The notes under the pieces are model-generated. The model made no database searches, was not told the origin of the DNA, and saw only the letters and a program-made list of their open reading frames with translations. From Gammaproteobacteria bacterium (GTDB taxonomy: Bacteria; Pseudomonadota; Gammaproteobacteria; Ga0077536), in contig JADLGE010000069.1 of the NCBI GenBank assembly GCA_020849475.1, positions 1 to 64,000 of the forward strand: a DNA stretch of 64,000 nucleotides, read 5' to 3'. A program made the position numbers and the translations under genes. How positions within the stretch are numbered: the stretch's first letter is position 1; each line of letters starts with the position of its first letter. Positions 18,112-26,488 of this stretch are shown one piece after another.

Positions 18112-18561
18112 TCAGTCGGCGGCGCACGACGACATGCGACGCACGCGCACCCGCAGGCGACGAAACGCGTCGTCATCGACCATGTCGGGCAGCAACACCA
18201 GCTGGCGCCGCACGCCGTCGGCACAGGCCAGCACCAGGGTGGTGAAGTGCGGCGACAGCCATGGCGCCGCTGTCAGCCGCGCGTCGAGCCAACGACCGTC
18301 GCAAAACAGGACACGCCAGTGTTGGCCGGCATCGAGTTCGATACGCACGATACTCCGCGCGCGCGCCGCGTTGAGACTCCAGGGAAGATGCGCAACGACC
18401 GCCAGGATCAGCAGATTGCGCGGCAAACTCGACGGATAAGCGAGCAGCAGCGCGCCGCACACCAAGGCATGCACGCCCAGCAGCGCATGGCGCAGCCAAT
18501 ACGAGGGGCGCAGGTCCAGCGCCAACGGTCCATCGAATCCATTCATCCTGCCCATAAGCAT
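18112..18561 (-). CDS. ygfX: YgfX-like membrane protein (CptA family)
   Basis: Small protein of about 149 residues with two adjacent membrane segments (HALLGVHALVCGALLLAY and NLLILAVVAHLPWSL), then a beta-rich soluble domain with WLDARL, TTLVLA and LLPDMVDDDAFRRLRVRVR. This pattern matches the YgfX/CptA family, which in Escherichia coli is encoded with SdhE. Here it lies on the opposite strand, just upstream of the sdh operon, while sdhE is downstream of sdhB. The ATG at 18561 has GGCAGG in range; ATG 18546 is an alternative. The toxin activity claimed for the family is disputed, so no such function is asserted here. Confidence 0.7.
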   Translation of the reverse strand: MLMGRMNGFDGPLALDLRPSYWLRHALLGVHALVCGALLLAYPSSLPRNLLILAVVAHLPWSLNAARARSIVRIELDAGQHWRVLFCDGRWLDARLTAAPWLSPHFTTLVLACADGVRRQLVLLPDMVDDDAFRRLRVRVRRMSSCAAD

Positions 18562-18579
18562 AAGGCGACCTGCCTCAGC

Positions 18580-18608
18580 TTGAAATTAGGCGGTCATGAA
18601 AAGATACT
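18580..18608 (+). promoter_or_regulatory. Candidate sigma70 promoter of the sdh operon
   Basis: TTGAAA at 18580-18585 and GATACT at 18603-18608 are separated by 17 nt, about 48 nt upstream of the first gene of the sdh operon. It lies in the divergent gap with ygfX. The assignment rests on sequence pattern and position only. Confidence 0.5.
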
Positions 18609-18655
18609 AGGGCGGCTCCGCCGAGGGCATTCCACTCAATAGAACACCAGGCATC

Positions 18656-18832
18656 ATGGTCACTGACGACGCCACCACTCCGCCGGCCGCGCCACCCGTT
18701 GCGCAACCGAGCGACAAGGAGCCCGCCACACCGCCGGTCAGCGAACGGCCGCGTGAATACGGCGGTCCTGCCGGTCTGGAACCCACCCGCTACGGTGATT
18801 GGGAACGCAAGGGAAGATGCGTTGATTTTTGA
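18656..18832 (+). CDS. SdhAF4-like succinate dehydrogenase assembly factor (DUF1674)
   Basis: Small 58-residue protein. The first 30 residues are Pro/Ala-rich and probably disordered. The C-terminus reads REYGGPAGLEPTRYGDWE followed by KGRCVDF, the signature of the DUF1674/SDHAF4 family, whose eukaryotic members bind the flavinylated SdhA subunit during assembly of succinate dehydrogenase. It lies directly upstream of sdhC in the same direction, which strongly supports the assignment. This genome also has SdhE after sdhB, so two different assembly factors flank the four structural genes. Confidence 0.88.
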   Translation: MVTDDATTPPAAPPVAQPSDKEPATPPVSERPREYGGPAGLEPTRYGDWERKGRCVDF

Positions 18833-18893
18833 GTAATTGATCGACGCCCTGGCGCGTCGACCACCGCCGCTAACCAGCAAAGTGAAAAGAGCC

Positions 18894-19283
18894 ATGGCCG
18901 GAAACCCGCTATCACCGCACTTGCAAATCTATCGCCCGCAGCTGACCTCGGGCATGTCGATCATGCATCGCATCACCGGCATCGCGCTGTCGGTCGGCAC
19001 CCTGGTGCTGCTCTACTGGCTGGTCGCCGCGGCGCAGGGCATGGAGAGCTACGAAGCGGCGCAGCGCTGCATCGGCTCACTGCCCATGCAACTGCTGCTG
19101 GTCGGCTGGACCTTCGCGTTCTATTACCACCTGTGCAACGGTGTGCGACACCTGCTGTGGGACACCGGCTGGGGCTTCGACCTGACCACCGCCTACAAGA
19201 CCGGCTACATCGCCATCGGCGCGGCGGTCACCATGACCGTCCTCACCTGGGCCTGCGTCATCGCACAAGGAGCCGCGGCATGA
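18894..19283 (+). CDS. sdhC: Succinate dehydrogenase cytochrome b556 subunit SdhC
   Basis: Membrane anchor of complex II that binds haem b and ubiquinone. It starts MAGNPLSPHLQIYRPQLTS and carries the family signature MHRITGIAL, with further membrane helices around LVLLYWLVAAA, LLLVGWTFAFYYHLCNGVRHLLWD (containing the haem-ligand His region) and AAVTMTVLTWACV. 129 residues. ATG 18894 is used because PLSPHLQIY is the usual start of this subfamily; the frame extends to 18837. sdhD overlaps the stop by 4 nt (ATGA). Confidence 0.95.
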   Translation: MAGNPLSPHLQIYRPQLTSGMSIMHRITGIALSVGTLVLLYWLVAAAQGMESYEAAQRCIGSLPMQLLLVGWTFAFYYHLCNGVRHLLWDTGWGFDLTTAYKTGYIAIGAAVTMTVLTWACVIAQGAAA

Positions 19284-19663
19284 AACTGCAAAGCGATCTG
19301 TCCCGCGTACTGGGTCTGGGCTCGGCCCGCTCCGGCGCCCATCACTGGTTGCATCAACGCCTGACGGCGATTGCCATACTGCCGCTCAGCCTGTGGTTCG
19401 TCACCGCCCTTTTGACCCACATGCACGATGACGTGGTCGATCTCACCAACTGGATCCGCTCGCCGTTCGTGACCGTATTACTGGTGAGTCTCATCGCTGC
19501 GATGTTCTATCACGCCAAACTCGGCCTGCAGGTCGTGATTGAAGATTACTTCCACTCGGATGTGGCCAAGGTTGCGCTGCTGATCACGATGAAACTTGGC
19601 TGTGCCTTTGGTGCGCTGCTCGGCATCGTCTCGGTGCTCAAGATCTCTTTCGGAATGACCTGA
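19280..19663 (+). CDS. sdhD: Succinate dehydrogenase membrane anchor SdhD
   Basis: Second membrane anchor of complex II, 127 residues with three helices. Visible features: [20 protein letters not shown] at the start of helix 1, [27 protein letters not shown] with the haem and quinone-site residues, and a last helix near [15 protein letters not shown]. Start ATG 19280 follows AAGGAG by 7 nt and overlaps the sdhC stop, implying translational coupling. sdhA follows after 11 nt. Confidence 0.95.
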   Translation: MKLQSDLSRVLGLGSARSGAHHWLHQRLTAIAILPLSLWFVTALLTHMHDDVVDLTNWIRSPFVTVLLVSLIAAMFYHAKLGLQVVIEDYFHSDVAKVALLITMKLGCAFGALLGIVSVLKISFGMT

Positions 19664-19674
19664 CGGAACACCCC

Positions 19675-21465
19675 ATGCCTGCTGCATACCCAATTACCGA
19701 ACACAAATACGACGTGGTCGTGGTCGGCGCCGGCGGCGCGGGCCTGCGCGCCACTTTCGGCATGGCGGAAGCCGGTCTCGCCACCGCCTGCCTCACGAAA
19801 GTCTTTCCGACCCGCAGCCACACCGTGGCGGCGCAGGGCGGCATGAGCGCGGCGCTGGGCAACATGGGCCCGGACGACTGGCGCTGGCACATGTACGACA
19901 CCATCAAGGGCTCCGACTGGCTCGGCGACCAGGATGCGATTGAATACATGTGCCGCGAGGCGATCCCGGCCGTCATCGAACTCGAACACTACGGCGTGCC
20001 GTTCTCGCGCACCGAAGCCGGCAAGATTTATCAGCGCCCGTTTGGCGGCATGACCACCAACTTCGGCGAAGGCATTGCGCAGCGCACCTGCGCGGCGGCG
20101 GATCGCACCGGTCACGCCATCCTGCACACGCTCTACCAGCAGTCCCTGAAGCACAAGGCTGAGTTCCTCATCGAGTACTTCGCGATTGATCTCGTGATGG
20201 ACGCCGAAGGCGTGTGCCGCGGCGTGCTGGCCTGGGATCTCGCCGACGGCAGCCTGCATCTGTTCCGCGCCCACCAGGTGGTGCTCGCGACTGGCGGCTA
20301 CGGCCGCAGCTATTTCTCCTGCACCTCCGCCCACACCTGCACCGGTGACGGCAACGGCATGGTGCTGCGCGCGGGCCTGCCGCTGCAGGACATGGAATTC
20401 ACCCAGTTCCATCCTACCGGCATCTACGGCGCCGGCTGCCTCATCACCGAAGGCGTGCGCGGCGAAGGCGGTTATCTCACTAACTCCAAGGGTGAGCGCT
20501 TCATGGAACGCTACGCGCCGAACGCCAAGGACCTGGCCTCCCGCGACGTGGTCTCACGCTCCATGACCATCGAGATCCGCGAAGGCCGCGGTGTCGGCGC
20601 GGACGCCGATCACATCCATCTGCATCTCGAACATCTCGGCGCCGACGTCATCAATTCGCGCCTGCCCGGCATCGCCGAATCGGCCGAGATCTTCGCTGGC
20701 GTCGATGTCACGCGCGAACCGATTCCGGTGCTGCCGACCGTGCACTACAACATGGGTGGCATCCCGACCAACATCCATGGCGAAGTGGTCAACATCAAGG
20801 ACGGCAATCCCGATTCCGTGATCCCGGGACTCATGTCCATCGGCGAAGCGGCCTGCGTGTCGGTGCATGGCGCCAACCGCCTGGGCTCCAACTCGCTGCT
20901 CGATCTCGTGGTTTTCGGTCGCGCCGCCGCCAAGCGCTGCGCCGCCACCATCAAGCCTGGCATGAACCACGCGCCGCTGGCCAAGGGCGCGGTCGACGGC
21001 CTGCTCTCGCACTTCGATGCGCTGCGCCACGCCAACGGCAGTGAGTCGACCGCCAAGCTGCGTCTCGACATGCAGCGCACCATGCAGAACTACGCGGCGG
21101 TGTTCCGCACCGGCGATGTGCTGGAAGAAGGCATCGTCAAGCTCAAGGAAACTTTCGAAGGCTTCAAGCATGTGAAGGTGTCGGACCGCTCGATGAAGTG
21201 GAACACCGATCTGGTCGAAACCCTCGAATTGGAAAACCTGCTCGGCTGCGCGATGGTGTCGATCGCCGCCGCCGCCAATCGCAAGGAGAGCCGCGGCGCC
21301 CATGCGCGCGAGGACTATCCCGAGAGAGATGACGAGAACTGGCACAAGCACACCCTGACTTCGCTGACCGACACGGGCGAAGTGGTGTTCGATTACCGCC
21401 CGGTGCACATGTACACGCTGACCGACGAGGTTGACGTGGTGCCGCCGAAGAAACGTACTTACTGA
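19675..21465 (+). CDS. sdhA: Succinate dehydrogenase flavoprotein subunit SdhA
   Basis: Catalytic flavoprotein that oxidises succinate to fumarate and passes electrons to SdhB. 596 residues, full length. [12 protein letters not shown] is the FAD-binding Rossmann motif. [17 protein letters not shown] carries the His for covalent FAD attachment. [11 protein letters not shown] and EGVRGEGG form the substrate site, with the catalytic Arg in [27 protein letters not shown] and the capping and C-terminal domains are complete, ending VPPKKRTY. It lies between sdhD and sdhB with short spacers. Assembly is likely helped by the SdhAF4-like and SdhE proteins encoded at either end of the operon. Confidence 0.98.
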   Translation: MPAAYPITEHKYDVVVVGAGGAGLRATFGMAEAGLATACLTKVFPTRSHTVAAQGGMSAALGNMGPDDWRWHMYDTIKGSDWLGDQDAIEYMCREAIPAVIELEHYGVPFSRTEAGKIYQRPFGGMTTNFGEGIAQRTCAAADRTGHAILHTLYQQSLKHKAEFLIEYFAIDLVMDAEGVCRGVLAWDLADGSLHLFRAHQVVLATGGYGRSYFSCTSAHTCTGDGNGMVLRAGLPLQDMEFTQFHPTGIYGAGCLITEGVRGEGGYLTNSKGERFMERYAPNAKDLASRDVVSRSMTIEIREGRGVGADADHIHLHLEHLGADVINSRLPGIAESAEIFAGVDVTREPIPVLPTVHYNMGGIPTNIHGEVVNIKDGNPDSVIPGLMSIGEAACVSVHGANRLGSNSLLDLVVFGRAAAKRCAATIKPGMNHAPLAKGAVDGLLSHFDALRHANGSESTAKLRLDMQRTMQNYAAVFRTGDVLEEGIVKLKETFEGFKHVKVSDRSMKWNTDLVETLELENLLGCAMVSIAAAANRKESRGAHAREDYPERDDENWHKHTLTSLTDTGEVVFDYRPVHMYTLTDEVDVVPPKKRTY

Positions 21466-21479
21466 GCACGGATACCGTC

Positions 21480-22262
21480 ATGGCTGAGTTCAAGCTGCCC
21501 GCCAATTCCCGTATCACCGAGGGCAAGACCTACGGTCAAGTCAGCGGCGCCAAGCGCGCCAAGACCTTCCAGATCTACCGTTGGGATCCGGACAGCGGCG
21601 AGAACCCGCGCACCGACACCTACGTCATCGACCTCGACAAGTGCGGGCCGATGGTGCTGGACGCGATTCTCTACATCAAGAATGAAATCGACCCGACCCT
21701 GACCTTCCGCCGCTCCTGCCGCGAAGGCATCTGCGGTTCGTGCGCGATGAACATCGACGGCACCAACACCCTGGCCTGCACCAAGGCCACCACCTCGGTG
21801 AATGGCACGGTCAAGATCTATCCCTTGCCGCACATGCCGGTGCTGAAGGATCTGGTGCCCGACTTGAGCCACTTCTACGCGCAGTACGCGTCCATCAAGC
21901 CGTGGCTGCAGACCAAGTCACCCGCGCCGCCGGACAAGGAGCGCCTGCAGTCGGTCGAGGATCGCGAGAAGATCGACGGCCTCTACGAATGCATCCTGTG
22001 CGCGTGCTGCTCGACCAGTTGCCCGAGCTACTGGTGGAACGGCGAACGCTACCTCGGCCCGGCCGTGCTGCTGCAGGCCTATCGCTGGCTGGTCGACAGC
22101 CGCGACGAAGCCACCGGTGAACGCCTCGATGAACTCGAGGATCCGTTCCGTCTCTATCGTTGCCACACCATCATGAACTGCGCGAAGACCTGTCCCAAGG
22201 GTTTGAACCCGGCCAAGGCCATCTCGGAGATCAAGAAGATGATGGTGCAGCGCACGCTGTAA
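21480..22262 (+). CDS. sdhB: Succinate dehydrogenase iron-sulfur subunit SdhB
   Basis: Electron-transfer subunit holding the 2Fe-2S, 4Fe-4S and 3Fe-4S clusters. The first cluster ligands lie in [16 protein letters not shown] followed by TLACTK. The second and third are in [16 protein letters not shown] and [17 protein letters not shown]. 260 residues, normal for the family; the N-terminus is slightly extended compared with Escherichia coli. ATG 21480 lies 14 nt after the sdhA stop. sdhE follows after 8 nt. Confidence 0.98.
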   Translation: MAEFKLPANSRITEGKTYGQVSGAKRAKTFQIYRWDPDSGENPRTDTYVIDLDKCGPMVLDAILYIKNEIDPTLTFRRSCREGICGSCAMNIDGTNTLACTKATTSVNGTVKIYPLPHMPVLKDLVPDLSHFYAQYASIKPWLQTKSPAPPDKERLQSVEDREKIDGLYECILCACCSTSCPSYWWNGERYLGPAVLLQAYRWLVDSRDEATGERLDELEDPFRLYRCHTIMNCAKTCPKGLNPAKAISEIKKMMVQRTL

Positions 22263-22270
22263 GCGGCGCG

Positions 22271-22540
22271 GTGGATCTCGCCCATAAGAGCAAGCTGCGC
22301 TGGCGTTGCCGGCGCGGCATGCGGGAACTGGATCTTCTGCTGGCCGGTCATCTCGACCGCCATGGCGACACTCTCGCCGGCCAGCCCCTCGAAATCTTCG
22401 AACGACTGCTCGCCGCCAACGACATGGACCTCTACGCCTGGTTCACCGGCCGCGAGACTTCCGACGACACCGAACTCGCCGCGCTGGTCGCGACCATCGT
22501 GCGCGAGGCGCCACCGGGACGCAGCGGCACACGCACATGA
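22271..22540 (+). CDS. sdhE: SdhE flavinylation factor
   Basis: Small 89-residue protein that promotes covalent FAD attachment to SdhA. The GTG at 22271, 8 nt after sdhB, gives MDLAHKSKLRWRCRRGMRELD, in which RGMRELD contains the conserved RGxxE motif. LLLAGHLD, LEIFERLLAANDMDLYAWF and the acidic region that follows are also typical of the YgfY/SdhE family. The frame continues upstream into sdhB, but those residues do not belong to the family. ygfZ overlaps its stop by 4 nt. Confidence 0.93.
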   Translation: MDLAHKSKLRWRCRRGMRELDLLLAGHLDRHGDTLAGQPLEIFERLLAANDMDLYAWFTGRETSDDTELAALVATIVREAPPGRSGTRT

Positions 22541-23472
22541 TATCCAGCAATCCCTTTGTCGATGACACCATTGCCGATGCACCAGGCGCGCCGCTGATGG
22601 CGCCGTGCAAAGCGGCGCGCAGGGAGCTGGCGGTCGTGCGCATCAGCGGCGATGAAGCGCGCGATTTCCTGCACGGGCAACTGAGCGCCGATCTGCGCGC
22701 GCTCATCGTCGGCGGTACGCTCGTGACGGCGTGGTTGAGCCCCAAGGGCCGCGTGTTGTTCATGCCGCGCCTGCTGCGCCGTGGCGAACAGGACTTCTTC
22801 GCGCTGCTGCCCGTCGAACAGGCCGCGGCCTTCTGTAAACGTCTGCGCATGTTCGTGCTGCGCGCCAAGGTCGTCGTCGAGGACTTGAGCGCCAGCCACG
22901 GCGTGCTGGTGCTCGATGGCGCCGCGCAGATGCTCATTGATTCCTTGCCCGCCGACGATGAACGGCTGACGGCGCGCGATGGCGAGCGGCACTGGCTGCT
23001 CGCGCCACGCGCGCTGCTTGCAACCGTGTGGGATGCCCTGCCACTGCCGGCGCAGAGCGCGAGCGGCGCAGGCCTGGCGGATATTGCCCGTGGCGACATC
23101 ACGCTGGCGGCCACGCTCAGCGACGAATTCCTGCCGCAGGAATTGAATCTCGATGTTCGCGATGGCGTGAGCTTCAACAAGGGTTGCTATCCAGGCCAGG
23201 AGATCGTCGCGCGCGTGAAATTCCGCGGCTCGGTCAAACGCCGCGTGCAACGTCTTGCGCTCGATAACGCGACCGCGCCGCCGCCTGGCACACGCCTCGT
23301 CGGCGCTGACGGCGCGCCGCATGCGACGGTGATCATGAGTGCGGTGCGCGATGACGCCCACAGCGAAGTACTCGCGGTGGTCGATGTCGACAGCGGCCCC
23401 TTGCGCCTCGCGGACGCGCCCCACGCACTCATCGAACCCTTGCCCCTGCCCTACCCCGCGCCCGGTGCCTGA
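22537..23472 (+). CDS. ygfZ: Folate-binding protein YgfZ (iron-sulfur cluster repair)
   Basis: GcvT-like protein that acts with tetrahydrofolate in maintaining certain Fe-S enzymes. The signature KGCYPGQEIVAR, containing the conserved Cys, is present near residue 220. Earlier features include VRISGDEARDFLHGQLS, AWLSPKGRVLF and LPQELNLD. ATG 22537 overlaps the sdhE stop (ATGA); the longer frame upstream is not family sequence. 311 residues. Its place directly after sdhE and sdhB fits a role in supporting the Fe-S and flavin maturation of complex II. Confidence 0.92.
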   Translation: MISSNPFVDDTIADAPGAPLMAPCKAARRELAVVRISGDEARDFLHGQLSADLRALIVGGTLVTAWLSPKGRVLFMPRLLRRGEQDFFALLPVEQAAAFCKRLRMFVLRAKVVVEDLSASHGVLVLDGAAQMLIDSLPADDERLTARDGERHWLLAPRALLATVWDALPLPAQSASGAGLADIARGDITLAATLSDEFLPQELNLDVRDGVSFNKGCYPGQEIVARVKFRGSVKRRVQRLALDNATAPPPGTRLVGADGAPHATVIMSAVRDDAHSEVLAVVDVDSGPLRLADAPHALIEPLPLPYPAPGA

Positions 23473-24493
23473 CACGGCGCATGGCCGCGTCGTGCCGGCG
23501 CGCGGCTATGTGCCCGCGCGCTGGTTGCCGGGGCCTCATCTGCCGACGCTGTGGGCGTCACTGTGCCGCCCGCTCAAAGCGCCACCGCTCAGTCATGAAC
23601 GACTGGAACTCGCCGACGGTGATTTCCTCGACCTCACCTGGACGCCTGACCACGGCGGCCCGCTGGTGCTGTTGCTGCACGGTCTGGAAGGCAGTCATCG
23701 TTCATCCTATGCGCGCGCCATGCTCGCGGCGCTCAGCGCGGCGGGCTACCGCGGCGTGCTGATGCATTTTCGCGGCTGCAGCGGCCAGCCCAATCGTCTG
23801 CCGCGCAGCTATCACTCGGGAGATACCGGCGATGCCGCCAGCGTCGTCGCGCACCTCACCGCCCGTCATGGCCAGCCACCCTATGCCGCCATCGGCTATT
23901 CGCTGGGCGGCAACGTGCTGTTGAAATGGCTGGGGGAATGCGGCGCCCATGCGCCATTCAAAACCGCGGTGGCGGTGTCGGTGCCCTTCGATCTCGCGGC
24001 CTGCGCCGAGCGCCTCACGCAGGGCGGCTCGCGTTTATATCAATGGCATCTGCTGCGCAGTTTGAAAGCGCGCTTCGCGGCCAAGTTCGGCACGGGCGAC
24101 AATCCGCTCGGCATCTCCGAGCTCGGCGCGCTCGACACCTTCTGGCGCTTCGACGACGCCATCACCGCGCCACTGCATGGCTTTCGCGATGTGCACGACT
24201 ACTACGCGCGCGCCAGCTGTCGACCGTTGCTGGCGGGCATCCGTATCCCGACCCTCATCGTGCATGCAGAAGACGATCCCTTCGTACCGGCCCATGCCAT
24301 CCCCACGGCGGCGGAACTTGGACCGCAGGTCAGTCTCGAACTGGCAGCCCATGGCGGGCATGTCGGCTTCATCACTGGCCCGCTGCCGGGCGTCGCCCGC
24401 TATTGGCTCGAACAGCGCATCGTCGCCCATCTCGACGAGATGCGGACTGCTTTGGCGCACAGCGTTGCGGGCTACAATACGGGCGAGCCTTAA
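23465..24493 (+). CDS. yheT: YheT-family alpha/beta hydrolase
   Basis: Esterase-like hydrolase of unknown substrate (COG0429). Features: an N-terminal YVPARWLPGPHLPTLWAS typical of YheT; LLLHGLEGSHRSSYAR, the oxyanion region; HFRGCSGQPN; nucleophile elbow IGYSLGGNVLLKW with Ser; acid in HAEDDPFVP; and C-terminal HGGHVGF with the catalytic His. The GTG at 23465 overlaps the ygfZ stop by 8 nt; GTG codons at 23489 and 23492 are possible alternatives. About 342 residues. Likely the last gene coupled to the sdh-ygfZ set. Confidence 0.88.
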   Translation: MPDTAHGRVVPARGYVPARWLPGPHLPTLWASLCRPLKAPPLSHERLELADGDFLDLTWTPDHGGPLVLLLHGLEGSHRSSYARAMLAALSAAGYRGVLMHFRGCSGQPNRLPRSYHSGDTGDAASVVAHLTARHGQPPYAAIGYSLGGNVLLKWLGECGAHAPFKTAVAVSVPFDLAACAERLTQGGSRLYQWHLLRSLKARFAAKFGTGDNPLGISELGALDTFWRFDDAITAPLHGFRDVHDYYARASCRPLLAGIRIPTLIVHAEDDPFVPAHAIPTAAELGPQVSLELAAHGGHVGFITGPLPGVARYWLEQRIVAHLDEMRTALAHSVAGYNTGEP

Positions 24494-24506
24494 TCCGGGG
24501 TGTGTT

Positions 24507-25019
24507 GTGTCGAATCTGAATCCGCGTTTTCTGTTTGCACTGACGGCCGTGGGCTGCGCTGCCTTGCTGGGCTTCGGCTACTACCTGCAGTTCGTGGAGC
24601 ATCTCGAGCCCTGCCCGATGTGCATCTTCCAGCGCCTGTGTTACGCGGCCATCGTCATCATCACTCTGCTCGCCGCCGTGCACGGCCCACGCCGCGGCGG
24701 CGTGTACGGCTACGGCGTACTGACCGTGATCGCGGCGGGCATCGGCGCCGGCATCGCCGGGCGCCAGACCTGGCTGCAACACCTGCCGGAAGATCAGGTG
24801 CCGGCCTGCGGCCCCGGTCTCGAATACATGCTGGAACAGTTTCCGCTCGCGCAAGTCATCAAGCAGGCCCTGCGCGGCACCGGTGAATGCGCGGCGGTCG
24901 ACTGGACCTTCCTGTCGCTGTCGATCGCCGAATGGTCGCTGATCTGCTTCAGCGCCATCATCATCACCTACGTAGCGTTCATGTGGTCGCGCGCGACCGC
25001 CCAGCCGCGCTTGTTCTGA
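24507..25019 (+). CDS. dsbB: Disulfide bond formation protein DsbB
   Basis: Inner-membrane quinone reductase that reoxidises DsbA. 170 residues, four membrane segments. The first periplasmic cysteine pair is in EPCPMCIFQR (CxxC). The second pair is ACGPGLEYML together with TGECAAVDW. The membrane helices are around LFALTAVGCAALLGFGYYL, YAAIVIITLLAAV, GVLTVIAAGIGAGIAGRQTW and WSLICFSAIIITYVAFM. The GTG at 24507 is chosen; the upstream residues in the same frame belong to the preceding gene region. Confidence 0.95.
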   Translation: MSNLNPRFLFALTAVGCAALLGFGYYLQFVEHLEPCPMCIFQRLCYAAIVIITLLAAVHGPRRGGVYGYGVLTVIAAGIGAGIAGRQTWLQHLPEDQVPACGPGLEYMLEQFPLAQVIKQALRGTGECAAVDWTFLSLSIAEWSLICFSAIIITYVAFMWSRATAQPRLF

Positions 25020-25031
25020 AGGAGTTTCACG

Positions 25032-25559
25032 ATGTTCCTGCCTACCACTTCAGGGCTTCGCCCGGCGCTGCTGCTGCTCATGGCGATGTGCGGCCTGGCG
25101 GCCTTTCCGCTCCACGCTGAAGAATTCGCCGCCAATGCCCTGCGCGGCATGCAGCGCGTGAATGTCGCGGTGGATGGCGTGAATGCCGATTTCGAGCGCT
25201 ACGGTTTGAGCGCCGCAGAGCTACGCCGACATGTGGAAGAACGTCTGTCGGCCGCCGGTCTCGAAACCGCCGATGACAGCCGCGCGCAAAGCGATGCCAG
25301 TGTCGGGCAACTGCGTGTGAAGCTGACAGCGGTCGAAAGCAGCTACGGCTACTACTCCTACGCCGTTGCACTGCAGGCGCGGCGCAAGATCCCACTGTCA
25401 GCGGAAGGCGGCTTCGTATCGCAGAACGTGTGGCAGAACGGCCAGAGCGGCATCAGCAACCCCAGCGACCTGCGCAAAATTTACGGTGTGGTCGATGAGT
25501 TGCTGACGGGTTTTCTGAGCGTGCACGGCAGCGACAACGTCGCCAAAGCCGCGCACTGA
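25032..25559 (+). CDS. Uncharacterised periplasmic protein
   Basis: 175 residues with a clear signal peptide: hydrophobic ALLLLMAMCGLAAFPLHA, predicted cleavage before EEFAAN. The mature part is a mixed alpha/beta chain of about 145 residues with VNVAVDGVNADFERYGL, LRRHVEERLSAAGL, QLRVKLTAVESSYGYYSYAV and a C-terminal helix near LLTGFLSVHG. I do not recognise the family with certainty. AAGGAG lies about 8 nt before the ATG, and dsbB ends 12 nt upstream, so the two are probably cotranscribed. Confidence 0.7.
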   Translation: MFLPTTSGLRPALLLLMAMCGLAAFPLHAEEFAANALRGMQRVNVAVDGVNADFERYGLSAAELRRHVEERLSAAGLETADDSRAQSDASVGQLRVKLTAVESSYGYYSYAVALQARRKIPLSAEGGFVSQNVWQNGQSGISNPSDLRKIYGVVDELLTGFLSVHGSDNVAKAAH

Positions 25560-25577
25560 CCGCCGCCGCGCGAGCAC

Positions 25578-26405
25578 TCAGTCTTCGTAGAAAGTCAGCT
25601 TCATCGGCGCCTGCGCCTGACGCGCGTGCATCTGCGTACGCGTCTGCACATCGTCGTACACGCCGCTCAGCCAGCGCCTCTCGCTCATCGGCCATGTACT
25701 GAAGGAGCGTTCCGCCGCTGCGACCTCGCTGCCGGTCAGCGGCTTCTCCAGCACTATCACCACGCAACGGATGGCATCCTTGGGATCGAGTGAGATCTCG
25801 CGAATGCGATAGGCCGTGCCCACAAGGCCGGTGTCGAGCAGCATGGCGCTGATACGCGCACCGGTCTGGTTATGGCCGATAGCCGCGGTTCGATTGCCTT
25901 CGAACTGAAACAGGAACAAGCCGCCGGGCGCCAGCACGCGCAGGGCCTCGCGGATGTAATTGACAACCACGGCGCCATCGGTGATGTGCTGAAACACACC
26001 GGCAGATACGCAATAGTCGACGCTGTTGTCGGGTAGCGGAATGGATGCGCCGTCGTTGAGCACGGTGGTGATATTGGGCAGGCCCGCGCAATAGCGCCGT
26101 GCCCGCGACAGCATCACGCGCGAGATATCGATGCCGGTGACGTGTTTGAAGCGACAGGCCAGCGGACGCATGAAGCGCCCGACCCCACAACCGATTTCGA
26201 GCAGCTGCGCGCGACTCGCTTCGACTCGACCATACTCATCGAAGCGTTCGATCATCCGTTCGACGAAACGCACTCCGGTCAGGTGGAACTCCGCCGGGTC
26301 CCAGCGATGGCCACGCTCGAGATGCGAGTTGAAACCAAAGCGACTCTTGAGGCTGAGCACATTCCACAACCAGCGCATGCCGGCGACGTTGTGCTTGCTA
26401 TCCAT
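25578..26405 (-). CDS. Class I SAM-dependent methyltransferase of unknown substrate
   Basis: 275 residues. LLEIGCGVGRFMRPLA is SAM motif I, followed by GIDISRVMLSRARRY, the acidic LNDGASIPLPDNSVDY (motif II region), FQHITDG and EALRVLAPGGLFLFQFEGN (motif III). The N-terminal 65 residues are not part of the core fold. The last 60 residues include TWPMSERRWLSGVY. It resembles methyltransferases of surface-polymer or lipid loci, but nothing shows the substrate. It is convergent with the periplasmic protein gene. A repeat-containing gap precedes it. Confidence 0.75.
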   Translation of the reverse strand: MDSKHNVAGMRWLWNVLSLKSRFGFNSHLERGHRWDPAEFHLTGVRFVERMIERFDEYGRVEASRAQLLEIGCGVGRFMRPLACRFKHVTGIDISRVMLSRARRYCAGLPNITTVLNDGASIPLPDNSVDYCVSAGVFQHITDGAVVVNYIREALRVLAPGGLFLFQFEGNRTAAIGHNQTGARISAMLLDTGLVGTAYRIREISLDPKDAIRCVVIVLEKPLTGSEVAAAERSFSTWPMSERRWLSGVYDDVQTRTQMHARQAQAPMKLTFYED

Positions 26406-26431
26406 TGCTGTCTCCCCCAGATCGAAAAAAT

Positions 26432-26485
26432 GCCCGCTCTCATGCAGGTCATGACTTCAGTCTGACCCACAATAGTGGAGCGGGC
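26432..26485. repeat. Hairpin with a copy of the GACTTCAGTCTGACCCACA repeat
   Basis: GCCCGCTC (26432-26439) and GAGCGGGC (26478-26485) are perfect inverted repeats. They enclose GGTCA/TGACC and CCAC/GTGG small stems. The inner part shares GACTTCAGTC and GTCTGACCCACA with the sequence at 15669-15690. It lies between the methyltransferase start and the maeB stop. Confidence 0.6.
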
Positions 26486-26488
26486 CTA

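Noticed and set aside
18837..18893. N-terminal extension of SdhC from 18837
   Set aside because: The extra residues do not match the family, and the usual start PLSPHLQIY follows the ATG at 18894.
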